Notes: generated by a model not told the origin, from the sequence alone. A stretch of 64,000 nucleotides of DNA from JBEDUK01 sp040414485 (GCA_040414485.1 JBEDUK010000053.1:1-64000); one strand, 5' to 3'. Positions 7,924 through 16,904 are shown, counted from the first letter of the stretch. Numbers and translations: made by a program.

Positions 7924-9135
7924 CTATCCCGACTCGTCTTCGCTGCCCGGGGCGTCCGGATCGGGCCGGCTCGAGCCGCGCAGGAGCGCCGCCGGCACCG
8001 CCGCTCCTCGTCCGAACTTCCCAGCAACCCGATCAAGCGCCCGCTCCGCGTCGCTCCAGCGATCCTCCTCGGCCAACGCCCGTTGATCCGCCCCGGCGCC
8101 CACCAGGTTCGTCGCCGCCACGCCCAGCAGGCGGAACCGCCGCCGCGATGCGGGCAGCGCCTCGTACAGCTCGCTCGCCACGCGGAACAGGTCGGCCGCG
8201 GTGTCCGTTGGGTCGGGCAGCGTCCGAGCGCGCGTGAAGGTGGTGAAGCTCGGCAGGCGGAACTTCACGCTGATCGTCCGTGCCCGGTAGCCGTCGGCGC
8301 GGAGACGCTCGGCCACCCGATGCGACAGCCGAAGCAGCTCGCGCAGCACGTCCTGGCGATCCTCCAGGTCGCGCGCGAACGTCGACTCGTTGCTGACCGA
8401 CTTGGCGGATTCATGCGGGACGACCCGGCGCGGATCGATCCCGTTGGCCAGATCGCGCAGCCCCCTGGCGTGGTTCTCACCCAGGACCCGCTCCAGCAGC
8501 GACATGGGTGTCGTGGTCAGCTCCCGGACGGTCCGGATGCCCAGGCGCGACAGGGCCTCGGCGGTGCGGTCCCCCACGCCCCACAGCGCGCCGACGGGAA
8601 GCGGGTGCAGGAACTCGAGCACGTGGCCGGCGGGCACCACGATCATGCCGTCGGGCTTGGCGCGCGTGGAGGCGAGCTTCGCGACGAACTTGGTCGGCGC
8701 GACTCCCACGCTGCAGATCAGACCGAGCTCATCCTTGACCCGCGCGCGGATGTCGCGTCCGATCTGCGCCGGCTCGCCGAAGAGCCGCGTGGCGCCCGAC
8801 ACGTCGAGGAAGGCCTCGTCCAGCGACAGCGGCTCCACGAGCGGCGTGAACGACTGCAGGATCTCCTTGAAGCGCTTGGAGTACGACACGTAGGACCGGA
8901 AGTCCGGCGGGACGAACACGGCGTCCGGGCACAGGCGCTTCGCCCGCGCGGACGGCATGGCCGAGTGAAGCCCGCGGGCGCGCGCCTCGTACGAGGCCGA
9001 CATCACCACGCCGCGGCCGCCGGCCGCGCCGACCACGACCGGCTTCCCGGCGAGGCGCGGGTCCTTCAGCACCTCGACCGAGGCGTAGAAGGCGTCGAGG
9101 TCCACGTGCAGGATCGGCTCGCTGGGTGCCGTCAC
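7924..9135 (-). CDS. dinB: DNA polymerase IV (Y-family translesion polymerase)
   Basis: 403-aa Y-family polymerase for bypass of damaged template. Catalytic carboxylates are in HVDLDAFYASVE (N-terminus) and SLDEAFLDV; also present are the fingers region, SVGVAPTKFVAKLAS, GVGDRTAEAL (helix-hairpin-helix) and a little-finger domain with VSNESTFARDL. No beta-clamp motif is obvious at the C-terminus, which ends SRPDPDAPGSEDESG. The GTG at 9135 gives the normal start; the upstream in-frame extension is unlike the family. Divergent from the SOS-controlled mutasome genes, with 182 bp between the two starts. Confidence 0.93.
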   Translation of the reverse strand: MTAPSEPILHVDLDAFYASVEVLKDPRLAGKPVVVGAAGGRGVVMSASYEARARGLHSAMPSARAKRLCPDAVFVPPDFRSYVSYSKRFKEILQSFTPLVEPLSLDEAFLDVSGATRLFGEPAQIGRDIRARVKDELGLICSVGVAPTKFVAKLASTRAKPDGMIVVPAGHVLEFLHPLPVGALWGVGDRTAEALSRLGIRTVRELTTTPMSLLERVLGENHARGLRDLANGIDPRRVVPHESAKSVSNESTFARDLEDRQDVLRELLRLSHRVAERLRADGYRARTISVKFRLPSFTTFTRARTLPDPTDTAADLFRVASELYEALPASRRRFRLLGVAATNLVGAGADQRALAEEDRWSDAERALDRVAGKFGRGAAVPAALLRGSSRPDPDAPGSEDESG

Positions 9136-9278
9136 GCGTCCGCCCGCCCTGGTCGTCGGTTGGTGGTCGCCACGCTTGCGCGTGCCGGTTCTTTCGGATC
9201 GTACCGATCCCGGCCGACAAGTCCGGAGCCCGGCGGGATACCGCCGGCGCGCCACCGGAACCAGGCCGGTACCGGGTC

Positions 9279-9308
9279 TTGACGGATCGAACACATGTTC
9301 GGTATAAC
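9279..9308 (+). promoter_or_regulatory. SOS (LexA) box inside the imuA' promoter
   Basis: TTGACG (-35, 9279-9284) and TATAAC (-10, 9303-9308) are separated by 18 bp. The palindrome TCGAACACATGTTCGG (9287-9302) fills that spacer and matches the actinobacterial LexA consensus TCGAAC-N4-GTTCGA at all but the last base. LexA bound here would block RNA polymerase directly. The GTG start of imuA' follows the -10 by 9 bp, so the SOS transcript should be leaderless. Confidence 0.88.
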
Positions 9309-9317
9309 GACGATTCC

Positions 9318-10136
9318 GTGTCCGTGTCCATTCCTTCATCAGCCGTCCGATCCGTTGGCGAACGGCGGGCCCGCCGGCCCGTCGACGCCGCCGCGCGTGG
9401 CCGCCTGGTCTCGCTCGCGGGCGCACCGGCGCCCGTCTCCATGGCGAACGACCGGCTCCTCCCGGCAGTCCCGGGACTGGCCGGCCTGCTGCCAGACGGC
9501 GGGCTGCGCCGGGGTTCGACCATCGCCGTGTCGGGCGGGGTGGAGGGCGGCGGGGGCACGTCGCTCGCCCTTGCCGTGGCGGCCGGGCCCTCCGGCGCCG
9601 GATCCTGGTGCGCCGCGATCGGGGCGCCGCCGCTCGGCCTGGTCGCCGCCTCCGAGATGGGGATCGCGCTCGAACGGTTCCCGCTGATCCGCGCCGGCGG
9701 CCGGGCGTGGGTGCGCACGGTGGCGGCCGCGCTCGAGGCGTTCGACGTGATCATGGCGTGGCCGGTGCGGGGCGTCTCCATCGAGGAGGCCCGCCGGCTG
9801 ACGGCGCTCGGGCGCGAACGGGGTGCCGTGCTGGTCACTTGTGGACCCGGGTGGCCCGAGCGGACCGATCTGCGGCTGGAGGCGGTCCGGTCCGAATGGA
9901 TCGGCCTCGAACGGGGCCACGGCCGCCTGCGGGCGCGTCGGATCGAGGTGGCGGTCGGCGGCCGGGGCGCCGCGTCCGTTGAACGGCGAACGGCGCTGTG
10001 GCTCCCCTCGCCGGAGGGCCGGATCGAAGCAGCACCGGAGACAGGGTTCATCGCGCCGGCGGTGATCGACGCCGGGCTCGACGCCGCGTTCGCCGGCATC
10101 TCCGACGACGACACGGTCGCCGTAACGGCTGGATGA
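9318..10136 (+). CDS. ImuA'-type mutasome accessory protein
   Basis: 272-aa RecA/SulA-like accessory protein that forms a mutagenic repair complex with ImuB and DnaE2 in actinobacteria. A degenerate nucleotide-binding loop (GSTIAVSGGVEGGGGTS, about residues 68-85) is preceded by PAVPGLAGLLPDGGLRRG; the RecA-like core follows. Identification rests on this fold plus strict synteny with imuB and dnaE2. The GTG at 9318 lies 9 bp after the -10; a second GTG at 9324 is possible. imuB begins 4 bp after its stop. Confidence 0.82.
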   Translation: MSVSIPSSAVRSVGERRARRPVDAAARGRLVSLAGAPAPVSMANDRLLPAVPGLAGLLPDGGLRRGSTIAVSGGVEGGGGTSLALAVAAGPSGAGSWCAAIGAPPLGLVAASEMGIALERFPLIRAGGRAWVRTVAAALEAFDVIMAWPVRGVSIEEARRLTALGRERGAVLVTCGPGWPERTDLRLEAVRSEWIGLERGHGRLRARRIEVAVGGRGAASVERRTALWLPSPEGRIEAAPETGFIAPAVIDAGLDAAFAGISDDDTVAVTAG

Positions 10137-10140
10137 GCCC

Positions 10141-11733
10141 GTGGGCGTTCGAACCCTCGCCGTGTGGTGCCCCGACTGGCCCGTCACCGCGGCCGGTCAC
10201 GGCCGGGACGAGGCCGTCGCCGTTCTGGCGAAGGGCCGTGTGGTCGCCTGCTCCGAAGCCGCCCGCGCCGAAGGAGTCGCTCCCGGCCTTCGCCGCCGGC
10301 AGGCCGAGAGCCGGTGCTCGGGCCTGGCGGTCGTGGACGACGACCCGGCCCGCGATGCCCGGGCATTCGAGCCGGTCGTGGCCTCCGTCGAGGCGGCGGC
10401 ACCCACCGTGGAGATCCTCACGCCCGGCCTCTGCGCGCTCCCTGCCCGTGGGCCGGCGCGCTACTACGGCTCGGAGCCGGCCGCGGTCACGTGGATCACG
10501 GAGGCGGTCGAACGCACCACCGGCCCCGGCGGGTGCCGCGTGGGGATCGCCGAAGGATCCTGGGCGGCCTCCCAGGCCGCACGCCGCGCCGTCATCGTGG
10601 AACCCGGCTCCGGTCCGACCGAACGGTTCCTGGCGAGGCTTCCCGTCGACGTCCTCGACGACCCCGACCTGACCGATCACTTCCGGCGCCTGGGGCTTCG
10701 GCTCCTGGGCGACGTCGCCGCGCTGCCGGCCGCATCCGTGCTCGAGCGGTTCGGACCTTCCGGCGCGCGCGCGCACCGCCTGGCCTCCGGACGGGACGAG
10801 CGCCCACATCTCCCCCGCGTCCCTCCGGAGGACCTCGCGGTGTCCATGGGGTTCGATCCCCCGGCCGACCGCCTGGACACGGTGCTGTTCGCGGCGCGGC
10901 AACTGGCGGCGGAACTGGCCGTGCACCTCGATGAGCGGGTCCTCGGCTGCACGGTCCTGGCGATCGAGGCGGAGACCGCGGGCGGCCGGATGCTGGTCCG
11001 CCGGTGGCGGCACGAGGATGGGCTGACACCGCAGGCGCTGTCCGAACGGGTGCGCTGGCAGGTCGAAGCGTGGCTGCTGCGTGGCGGGGAGGACGGCGCC
11101 GGCGTGCCCGGTGGCCTGGCGCGGCTTCGGCTGATCCCCGAGCTCGTGCATCCCGAACGTGGCCGGCAACTGGGCTTCTGGGGCGCGAGCGCGGCCGACG
11201 AACTGGTTGCCGGTGCGCTGGTCCGCATGCAGGGCATGCTCGGCGCCGAAGCGGTGGCCACGGCCACGCTCGTGGGCGGGCGGACCCCGTCGGCCCGGGT
11301 CCGCGTGACGCCGTGGGGAGCGACGCCGCCGGAGGGCGAATGTGTGTCGACGGGTACGGGGCGCGGCGGGAAGGCCGGCGTTCGCGGCCCGCGTGCCCCC
11401 GAACGGCCGGCGTGGCCCGGCCGGATCCCTCCTCCGTCGCCTGCGACCGTCTACGCGGAGCCTCCCGGCGTCGCGCTTCTGGACGGTGCCGGCGCGCCGG
11501 TCACCGTGGACGTACGCGGTCATCCGAGCGGTGCGCCGGCGATCCTGCGTGCCGCCGGCATGGCCCCGGCGGACGTGGGCGCCTGGGCGGGACCGTGGCC
11601 GGCCGACGAGCGGTGGTGGGATCCGGCGGCGCGCTGCCGGCGGGTGAGGATGCAGGTGCTCACGCTCGGCGGCGAGGCGCACCTGCTGGCGTTCGACGGC
11701 GATCGGTGGCTGCTGGAGGCGACGTATGACTGA
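10141..11733 (+). CDS. imuB: ImuB, catalytically inactive Y-family polymerase homologue
   Basis: 530-aa Y-family homologue that bridges the beta clamp, ImuA' and DnaE2. The N-terminus is VRTLAVWCPDWPV instead of the DLDAFYASVE of active enzymes, so the first catalytic carboxylate motif is lost, as is typical of ImuB. The palm/fingers (ILTPGLCALPARGPARYYG), helix-hairpin-helix (LGLRLLGDVAALPA) and little finger are recognisable, with a long C-terminal region ending near WLLEATYD. The GTG at 10141 is 4 bp after imuA'. Expressed from the SOS promoter at 9279. Confidence 0.9.
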   Translation: MGVRTLAVWCPDWPVTAAGHGRDEAVAVLAKGRVVACSEAARAEGVAPGLRRRQAESRCSGLAVVDDDPARDARAFEPVVASVEAAAPTVEILTPGLCALPARGPARYYGSEPAAVTWITEAVERTTGPGGCRVGIAEGSWAASQAARRAVIVEPGSGPTERFLARLPVDVLDDPDLTDHFRRLGLRLLGDVAALPAASVLERFGPSGARAHRLASGRDERPHLPRVPPEDLAVSMGFDPPADRLDTVLFAARQLAAELAVHLDERVLGCTVLAIEAETAGGRMLVRRWRHEDGLTPQALSERVRWQVEAWLLRGGEDGAGVPGGLARLRLIPELVHPERGRQLGFWGASAADELVAGALVRMQGMLGAEAVATATLVGGRTPSARVRVTPWGATPPEGECVSTGTGRGGKAGVRGPRAPERPAWPGRIPPPSPATVYAEPPGVALLDGAGAPVTVDVRGHPSGAPAILRAAGMAPADVGAWAGPWPADERWWDPAARCRRVRMQVLTLGGEAHLLAFDGDRWLLEATYD

Positions 11734-11908
11734 GCTCGCGGGGCGGACCGGCCGCCACCCCCGCCGCGATCCCAGCCGTGATCCCGGCGGCGACCCTGGC
11801 CGTGTCCCCGCCGTCGCCATATGTATGGCGTATGGCGGTATGGCGACGGCTGCGCCGCGAAGGGCAGCCGGCGCGCGAACACGGCGCTGAAGAGGGAGCA
11901 GAACCGAC
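11726..11908 (+). other. imuB-dnaE2 spacer with short repeats and a doubtful 54-codon ORF
   Basis: An ATG at 11726 overlaps the imuB stop and opens a 54-codon Arg/Pro-rich frame ending at 11890, 18 bp before dnaE2. Its composition resembles GC-rich noncoding DNA, so I doubt it is a gene. The spacer carries imperfect 12-bp repeats of the type CCGTGATCCCGG (about 11765-11812), then three copies of TATGGCG (about 11822-11845). The dnaE2 ribosome site AGAGGGAG is at its end. Read-through from imuB is expected. Confidence 0.35.
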
Positions 11909-14900
11909 GTGGCCTGGAACAACCCACCCATCCCGTGGTCCGAGTTCGAACGCCGGCTCTCCGGTGGCCGTCCTCCCGCGCTGCCACCGGAGGGCGACCG
12001 GGACGGTGCGGCGTGGTCGCGGCGCCGCCAGCCGTATCGGCCACCGTCGGACCTCGGGCGGCGCCGCGACCACGCGACCGGGCCGCGTGACGGGCCCCAC
12101 ACCACCCCGCCCTATGCCGAACTGCACTGCCATTCGAACTTCTCGTTCCTGGACGGCGCCTCGCATCCCGAGGAACTCGCCGAGGAGGCGGCTCGCCTGG
12201 GTCTTTCCGCCCTGGCCCTCACCGACCACGACGGCTTCTACGGCGTGGTCCGCTTCGCCGAGGCCGCCCGCGCCGTCGGCCTCCCCACGGTCTTCGGTGC
12301 CGAACTTACCCTGGACCTCACGCGCCCCCAGAACGGGGTCGCCGACCCCGAGGGCTCGCACCTGCTCGTCCTCGCCCGCGACCCCGAGGGGTACGCCCGT
12401 CTGTCCAGAACCCTCGCGAAGGCCCAGATGGACGGCAGGGAGAAGGGCCGCCCCAAGTCCAGTCTCACCGACCTGTTCGACGCGCACGACGGTCACTGGC
12501 TGGTCCTGACCGGATGCCGGAAGGGGCCGGTGCCGGCGGCGCTCGCGGCCGGCGGTCCCGACGCCGCGAACAGAGCGCTCCGACAGCTCACCGACGGGTT
12601 CGGCCCGGAGAACGTCGCCGTCGAGCTCTGGGACCACGGCGACCCGCTGGACGGCGAACGCAACGACGCGCTGGCCGCATTAGGATCGTCAGCCGACCTT
12701 ACGATCGTCGCGACGAACGCCGTCCACTACGCCACACCGTCCAGAAGGCCGCTGGCGACCGCCATGGCCGCCGTCAGGGCACGCAGGTCGCTGGACGAAC
12801 TGGACGGTTGGCTCCCCGCCGGCGCGGCCGCCCACCTGCGAAGCCCGGAGGAGCAGCATCGCCGCTTCGGCTCCCGCTATCCCGGTGCCGTGGAGCGCGC
12901 CGCCACCATCGCCCACGAGTGCGCATTCGACCTGAAACTGGTCGCGCCGGCGCTCCCCCGCTGCGATGCCGAGCCTGGATACGACGACGAGATGTCGTGG
13001 CTCCGAGAGCTCACCCGCCGCGGCGCGCTGAAGCGCTACGGGCCCCCGAACAACGAACGCCAGCCCGGCGCGTACAGGCAGATCGCGCACGAGCTGGACC
13101 TGATCGAATCCCTCGGATATCCGGGCTATTTCCTGATCGTGCACGACATCGTGGACTTCTGCCGAAAGAACGACATCTACTGCCAGGGACGCGGCTCCGC
13201 CGCGAACTCCGCCGTCTGTTACGCCCTGGGGATCACGAAGGCCGATCCCATCGAGCTCAATCTGCTGTTCGAACGCTTCCTCTCACCCGAGCGCGACGGC
13301 CCACCGGACATCGATCTGGACATCGAGAACGGCCGAAGAGAGGAGGCCATCCAGTTCGTCTATGAGAAGTACGGCCGCGAGAACGCCGCACAGGTGGCGA
13401 ACGTGATCACGTACCGCCCGCGCTCGGCCGTCAGGGACATGGGCCGTGCGCTCGGCTTTCCGCCCGGGCAACTGGACGCCTGGTCGAAGCTGATCGACGT
13501 CTGGTGGCTGAAGGACATGAACGACGGGCGCGACCACGAGGTCCCCGAACAGGTTCTGTCGTTGGCGCGCGAACTCGAGACGTTCCCGCGGCACCTCGGC
13601 ATCCACTCGGGCGGCATGGTCCTGTGCGACCGCCCGGTGGTGGACGTGTGCCCGGTCGAATGGGCCCGAATGGAGAACCGCAGCGTCCTGCAGTGGGACA
13701 AGGACGACTGCGCCGCGGCGGGTTTGGTGAAGTTCGATCTGCTCGGCCTCGGGATGCTGACGGCGCTGCACCTGTGCGTTGATCTGATCCGCGAGCACCA
13801 CGGGGCCCAGGTCGACCTCGCGGAGATCCCGCAGGAGGACGAGGTCTACGAGATGCTCTCGGCGGCCGACACCGTGGGCGTGTTCCAGGTGGAGAGCCGG
13901 GCGCAGATGGCGACGCTCCCACGCCTGCGACCGAGGGAGTTCTACGACATCGTCGTCGAGGTCGCGCTCATCCGCCCCGGCCCCATCCAGGGCGGCGCCG
14001 TCCATCCGTACATCCGCCGGCGCAACGGCCGCGAGCCCGTCACGTACCTCCACCCGCTGCTGGAGAAGTCGCTGGAGAAGACGCTCGGCGTGCCGCTGTT
14101 CCAGGAGCAGCTGATGCAGATGGCCATCGACGTGGCCGGCTTCACGCCCGCCGAATCCGACCAGTTGCGCCAGGCCATGAGCTCGAAACGTTCGGCCGAA
14201 CGGATGGAGGCGCTGAAGGGGCGGCTGTTCGAAGGGATGGCCCGCAACGGGATCCTCGGGCGCGTTGCCGAGGAGATCTACGAGAAGCTGGCCGCGTTCG
14301 CGAACTTCGGCTTTCCGGAGTCGCATGCCGCGTCGTTCGCGTATCTGGTGTACGCGAGCGCCTGGCTGAAATTGCACTACCCGGCGGCGTTCTGCGCGTC
14401 GCTGCTGAACGCCCAGCCGATGGGGTTCTGGTCGCCGAACACCCTCGTGGCGGACGCGCGCCGGCACGGGGTGGAGATCAGGGGCGTCGACGTGAACGCC
14501 AGCGCTGCGGACGCCACGCTCGAACCGTGCGCAGCGTCCACCGGCGGCATGGCGATCCGCCTAGGCGTCTCGTCCGTTCGCGACGTCGGCGAGGATCTGG
14601 CGAAGGCCATCGCGGACGGCAGGCCCTACGCGTCGCTGGAGGAGGTGGTCCGTCGGGCCGGAGCCGGCCGGGCGGCCATGGAGGCCCTGGCCACGGCAGG
14701 CGCGTTCGCGTGCTTCGGCCTGGACCGCCGCCGGGCACTCTGGGCGGCCGGCGCCGCCGCCGAAGCCCGCGCCGACCGGTTGCCCGGCACCGTGGTCGGC
14801 GTGGACGCGCCCACGCTCCCGGGCATGTCGCGCGTCGACGAGGTGGCAGCCGACCTGTGGGCGACCGGCATCGCACCGGACGACCACCCGATCCGGTTCG

Positions 14901-15241
14901 TCCGCGAACACCTCGACGGGATCGGCGCCGTCAGGATCGATCGCCTGGCGGACATGCCGAACGGGGCGATGGTCGCAGTCGGGGGCACGGTCACACACCG
15001 GCAGATGCCGGCGACCGCCCAGGGCACGGTGTTCATCAACCTCGAGGACGAGGGCGGCCTGCTGAACGTGATCTGTTCGAAGGGGGTCTGGTCCCGCTAT
15101 CGCCGGGTAGCAAGGCTCAGTCCGGCGCTCCTGATCCGAGGGAAGCTCGAACACTACGAGGGCGTGATCAGCCTGGTCGCCGCGAGGATCGACCCGCTCA
15201 CCCTGAGGACCGGCGCCGCGAGGTCCCGCGACTTTCGTTGA
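11909..15241 (+). CDS. dnaE2: Error-prone DNA polymerase III alpha subunit DnaE2
   Basis: 1110-aa C-family polymerase performing SOS translesion synthesis with ImuA' and ImuB. N-terminal PHP domain from about residue 68 (YAELHCHSNFSFLDGASHP, ALTDHDGFYG); catalytic palm motif PPDIDLDIE around residues 465-472; helix-hairpin-helix region; C-terminal OB fold (VAVGGTVTHRQMP, FINLEDEGG) near residues 1010-1060. The first about 65 residues are a charged, low-complexity extension. The GTG at 11909 (VAWNNPPIPWSEFE) has AGAGGGAG upstream and matches the DnaE2 N-terminus. Length and domain order are normal for DnaE2 rather than replicative DnaE1. Confidence 0.94.
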   Translation: MAWNNPPIPWSEFERRLSGGRPPALPPEGDRDGAAWSRRRQPYRPPSDLGRRRDHATGPRDGPHTTPPYAELHCHSNFSFLDGASHPEELAEEAARLGLSALALTDHDGFYGVVRFAEAARAVGLPTVFGAELTLDLTRPQNGVADPEGSHLLVLARDPEGYARLSRTLAKAQMDGREKGRPKSSLTDLFDAHDGHWLVLTGCRKGPVPAALAAGGPDAANRALRQLTDGFGPENVAVELWDHGDPLDGERNDALAALGSSADLTIVATNAVHYATPSRRPLATAMAAVRARRSLDELDGWLPAGAAAHLRSPEEQHRRFGSRYPGAVERAATIAHECAFDLKLVAPALPRCDAEPGYDDEMSWLRELTRRGALKRYGPPNNERQPGAYRQIAHELDLIESLGYPGYFLIVHDIVDFCRKNDIYCQGRGSAANSAVCYALGITKADPIELNLLFERFLSPERDGPPDIDLDIENGRREEAIQFVYEKYGRENAAQVANVITYRPRSAVRDMGRALGFPPGQLDAWSKLIDVWWLKDMNDGRDHEVPEQVLSLARELETFPRHLGIHSGGMVLCDRPVVDVCPVEWARMENRSVLQWDKDDCAAAGLVKFDLLGLGMLTALHLCVDLIREHHGAQVDLAEIPQEDEVYEMLSAADTVGVFQVESRAQMATLPRLRPREFYDIVVEVALIRPGPIQGGAVHPYIRRRNGREPVTYLHPLLEKSLEKTLGVPLFQEQLMQMAIDVAGFTPAESDQLRQAMSSKRSAERMEALKGRLFEGMARNGILGRVAEEIYEKLAAFANFGFPESHAASFAYLVYASAWLKLHYPAAFCASLLNAQPMGFWSPNTLVADARRHGVEIRGVDVNASAADATLEPCAASTGGMAIRLGVSSVRDVGEDLAKAIADGRPYASLEEVVRRAGAGRAAMEALATAGAFACFGLDRRRALWAAGAAAEARADRLPGTVVGVDAPTLPGMSRVDEVAADLWATGIAPDDHPIRFVREHLDGIGAVRIDRLADMPNGAMVAVGGTVTHRQMPATAQGTVFINLEDEGGLLNVICSKGVWSRYRRVARLSPALLIRGKLEHYEGVISLVAARIDPLTLRTGAARSRDFR

Positions 15242-15255
15242 GTTGCGCCTCGTCG

Positions 15256-16221
15256 CTACGTATCGAAACCGAGGTACCGGCCGGCAAGCACCTCACGAAT
15301 GCCCGCAGGCAATGCGCTGGTGGCGAGGATCTCCTCCAACGCCATCGATGAGAACGCCGATTCGTCGGACAGCATCGCGCCGTACCGCGCACAGAGCTCC
15401 GCGATGTCGGTGTTGCCGGCGGGATGGATAACGACGAAGCGCCCCCAGGTCCATTCGCCGCCGTCGTGCTGCAGCATCGAGAACATGAGCAGGTGTTCGA
15501 GCCACGTCACCGCGAGTTCGCCCCTCCCCTTGAGCGAATCGATCGCGACGGGAGCGAAGGCGCCGGATCGCCCGGCGACTTCGACGTAGCGCGACAGGTT
15601 CTCCGGACGGGGGGTCTCCGCCTTGCGCCGCTCGTGGTACTTCACGTCGACCGCCACGATCCCCTTGGTCCCGTCGCCTCGATCCAGCACGAACGCCGCG
15701 TCGAAAGCGCGCAGGCTGTTCAGGTAGGCCGGGTCCAGGCGCCCGGGCGAATGGGCGAACCGGACCTCGCTGACCGAGCCGGGCGCGTCCGGCCACCAGG
15801 CGTGCACCGCCCGATCGGCCAGCCGAAGGTCGGCAGCGAGGTCACCGAACAGGTTGAACGCCAGCGACGGCGACCACAGCAGGTCCGCCCACAGGCGCTG
15901 GCGGTCGAACGTCTGGTTGGGCTCCTTCGCCGCGGTTCGAGCCTGTGCCGCCTCCCACGCCGCACCGGTCAGGAAGTTCGCGCCCCTTTCGAGCGCGTAA
16001 TCGAGCGGCAGCCGGCTTCCCACCTGACGCACGGTCTTGCCCTCGCGGGGCACGATCGGCTGCGTGCCGATCGGGTGACCGTTCGCCTCGCGCCACCTAC
16101 CCTGCTGCAGTCGAAGCTTCCGCCGGAACGCAGTCATGTCCCGCCGACCGGGCACCTCGTCCTCCGCCTCCCAGCAGTGCGCGGCTTCGAGTTCCTCCCT
16201 CGACGGCCCGGAACCCGTCAC
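15256..16221 (-). CDS. PGN_0703-like putative restriction endonuclease
   Basis: 321-aa protein resembling the PGN_0703 family of putative restriction endonucleases. Characteristic stretches are MTAFRRKLRLQQGRWREANGHPIGT near the N-terminus and, in the core, FDAAFVLDRGDG then GIVAVDVKYHE, an Asp..Asp-x-Lys arrangement consistent with a PD-(D/E)xK nuclease. The GTG start at 16221 overlaps the HAD gene stop (GTGA, 4 nt), so it is translationally coupled to that phosphatase. No methyltransferase is nearby, which argues against a classical restriction-modification system. Tail-to-tail with dnaE2, 14 bp apart. Confidence 0.7.
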   Translation of the reverse strand: MTGSGPSREELEAAHCWEAEDEVPGRRDMTAFRRKLRLQQGRWREANGHPIGTQPIVPREGKTVRQVGSRLPLDYALERGANFLTGAAWEAAQARTAAKEPNQTFDRQRLWADLLWSPSLAFNLFGDLAADLRLADRAVHAWWPDAPGSVSEVRFAHSPGRLDPAYLNSLRAFDAAFVLDRGDGTKGIVAVDVKYHERRKAETPRPENLSRYVEVAGRSGAFAPVAIDSLKGRGELAVTWLEHLLMFSMLQHDGGEWTWGRFVVIHPAGNTDIAELCARYGAMLSDESAFSSMALEEILATSALPAGIREVLAGRYLGFDT

Positions 16222-16904
16222 CGGCGCACACCGACCTCGTCCAGATGCCACAGCAGGTCGGCCGGGTCCTGATACACGCGATACGCGCCCGCGCGCTCCA
16301 ACTCGTCGCGGCCGTAGCCACCGGACAGCAGGCCCACGCCGAGTGCCCTGGCGCGCCGCGCGGCCAGCAGGTCCCACACGCTGTCGCCGACGACGGTGGC
16401 GTGTTCGATGTCGACGCCGAGCCGCTTCGCCGCTGTCAGGAACAGATCCGGGTCGGGCTTGGCGAAGCGAACCTCGTCCCGCGTGACGACCGGTACGCCC
16501 TCGGGCACACCGAGCAGCGCGACCGACGGTCCGGCCGTCCGATGGCTGCCGCTCGTCGCGATGGCCCACAGCACGCCGAGGCGCGTGAGTTCATCCAGCA
16601 ACTCGCGGGCGCCGGGCAGGGGTCGCACCTGATCCAGGAGCCGAACGAACGCCTCGGCGTGCGCGTCGCGAAGACGCGCCGCCTCTTCCGGCGTCACGTC
16701 CCTTCCCGTCTCGCGCAGCAGCGCGTTCGCGAACAACCCGCCACTCATCCCGACCCGGCGGTGGATCCGCCACACGGACAGCTCGATGCCGGCCTCGCGG
16801 AGGGCCGTCTGCCATGCCAGGACGTGCTGATAGACGGAATCCACCAGCGTCCCGTCCAGGTCGAAGAGGAACGCGTCCTTCGACCGCTCCCCGTCCTCGT
16901 CCAC
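16218..16904 (-). CDS. HAD-superfamily phosphatase (phosphoglycolate phosphatase-like)
   Basis: 228-aa HAD subfamily I hydrolase. Motif I FLFDLDGTLVDS gives the nucleophile Asp and acid Asp; motif II IATSGSH; motif III Lys in RFAKPDPDLF; motif IV VVGDSVWDL. A helical cap lies between motifs I and II. Substrate is not predictable; phosphoglycolate or a sugar phosphate is most likely. The GTG at 16904 lies 7 bp after a TACGGT -10 (16917-16912), suggesting a leaderless mRNA. The stop overlaps the next gene, a putative nuclease, by 4 nt. Confidence 0.87.
   Translation of the reverse strand: MDEDGERSKDAFLFDLDGTLVDSVYQHVLAWQTALREAGIELSVWRIHRRVGMSGGLFANALLRETGRDVTPEEAARLRDAHAEAFVRLLDQVRPLPGARELLDELTRLGVLWAIATSGSHRTAGPSVALLGVPEGVPVVTRDEVRFAKPDPDLFLTAAKRLGVDIEHATVVGDSVWDLLAARRARALGVGLLSGGYGRDELERAGAYRVYQDPADLLWHLDEVGVRR

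Noticed and set aside
11726..11890. 54-codon ORF in the imuB-dnaE2 spacer as a gene
   Set aside because: No ribosome site, composition of noncoding GC-rich DNA; kept only as an observation.
10048..12105. Long minus-strand open frame opposite imuB
   Set aside because: Arg/Pro/Gly-rich shadow of imuB and the start of dnaE2, no start signal or motif.
15256..16904. Complete restriction-modification or toxin-antitoxin module
   Set aside because: No methyltransferase, and the coupled partner is a HAD phosphatase, not an antitoxin-like protein.
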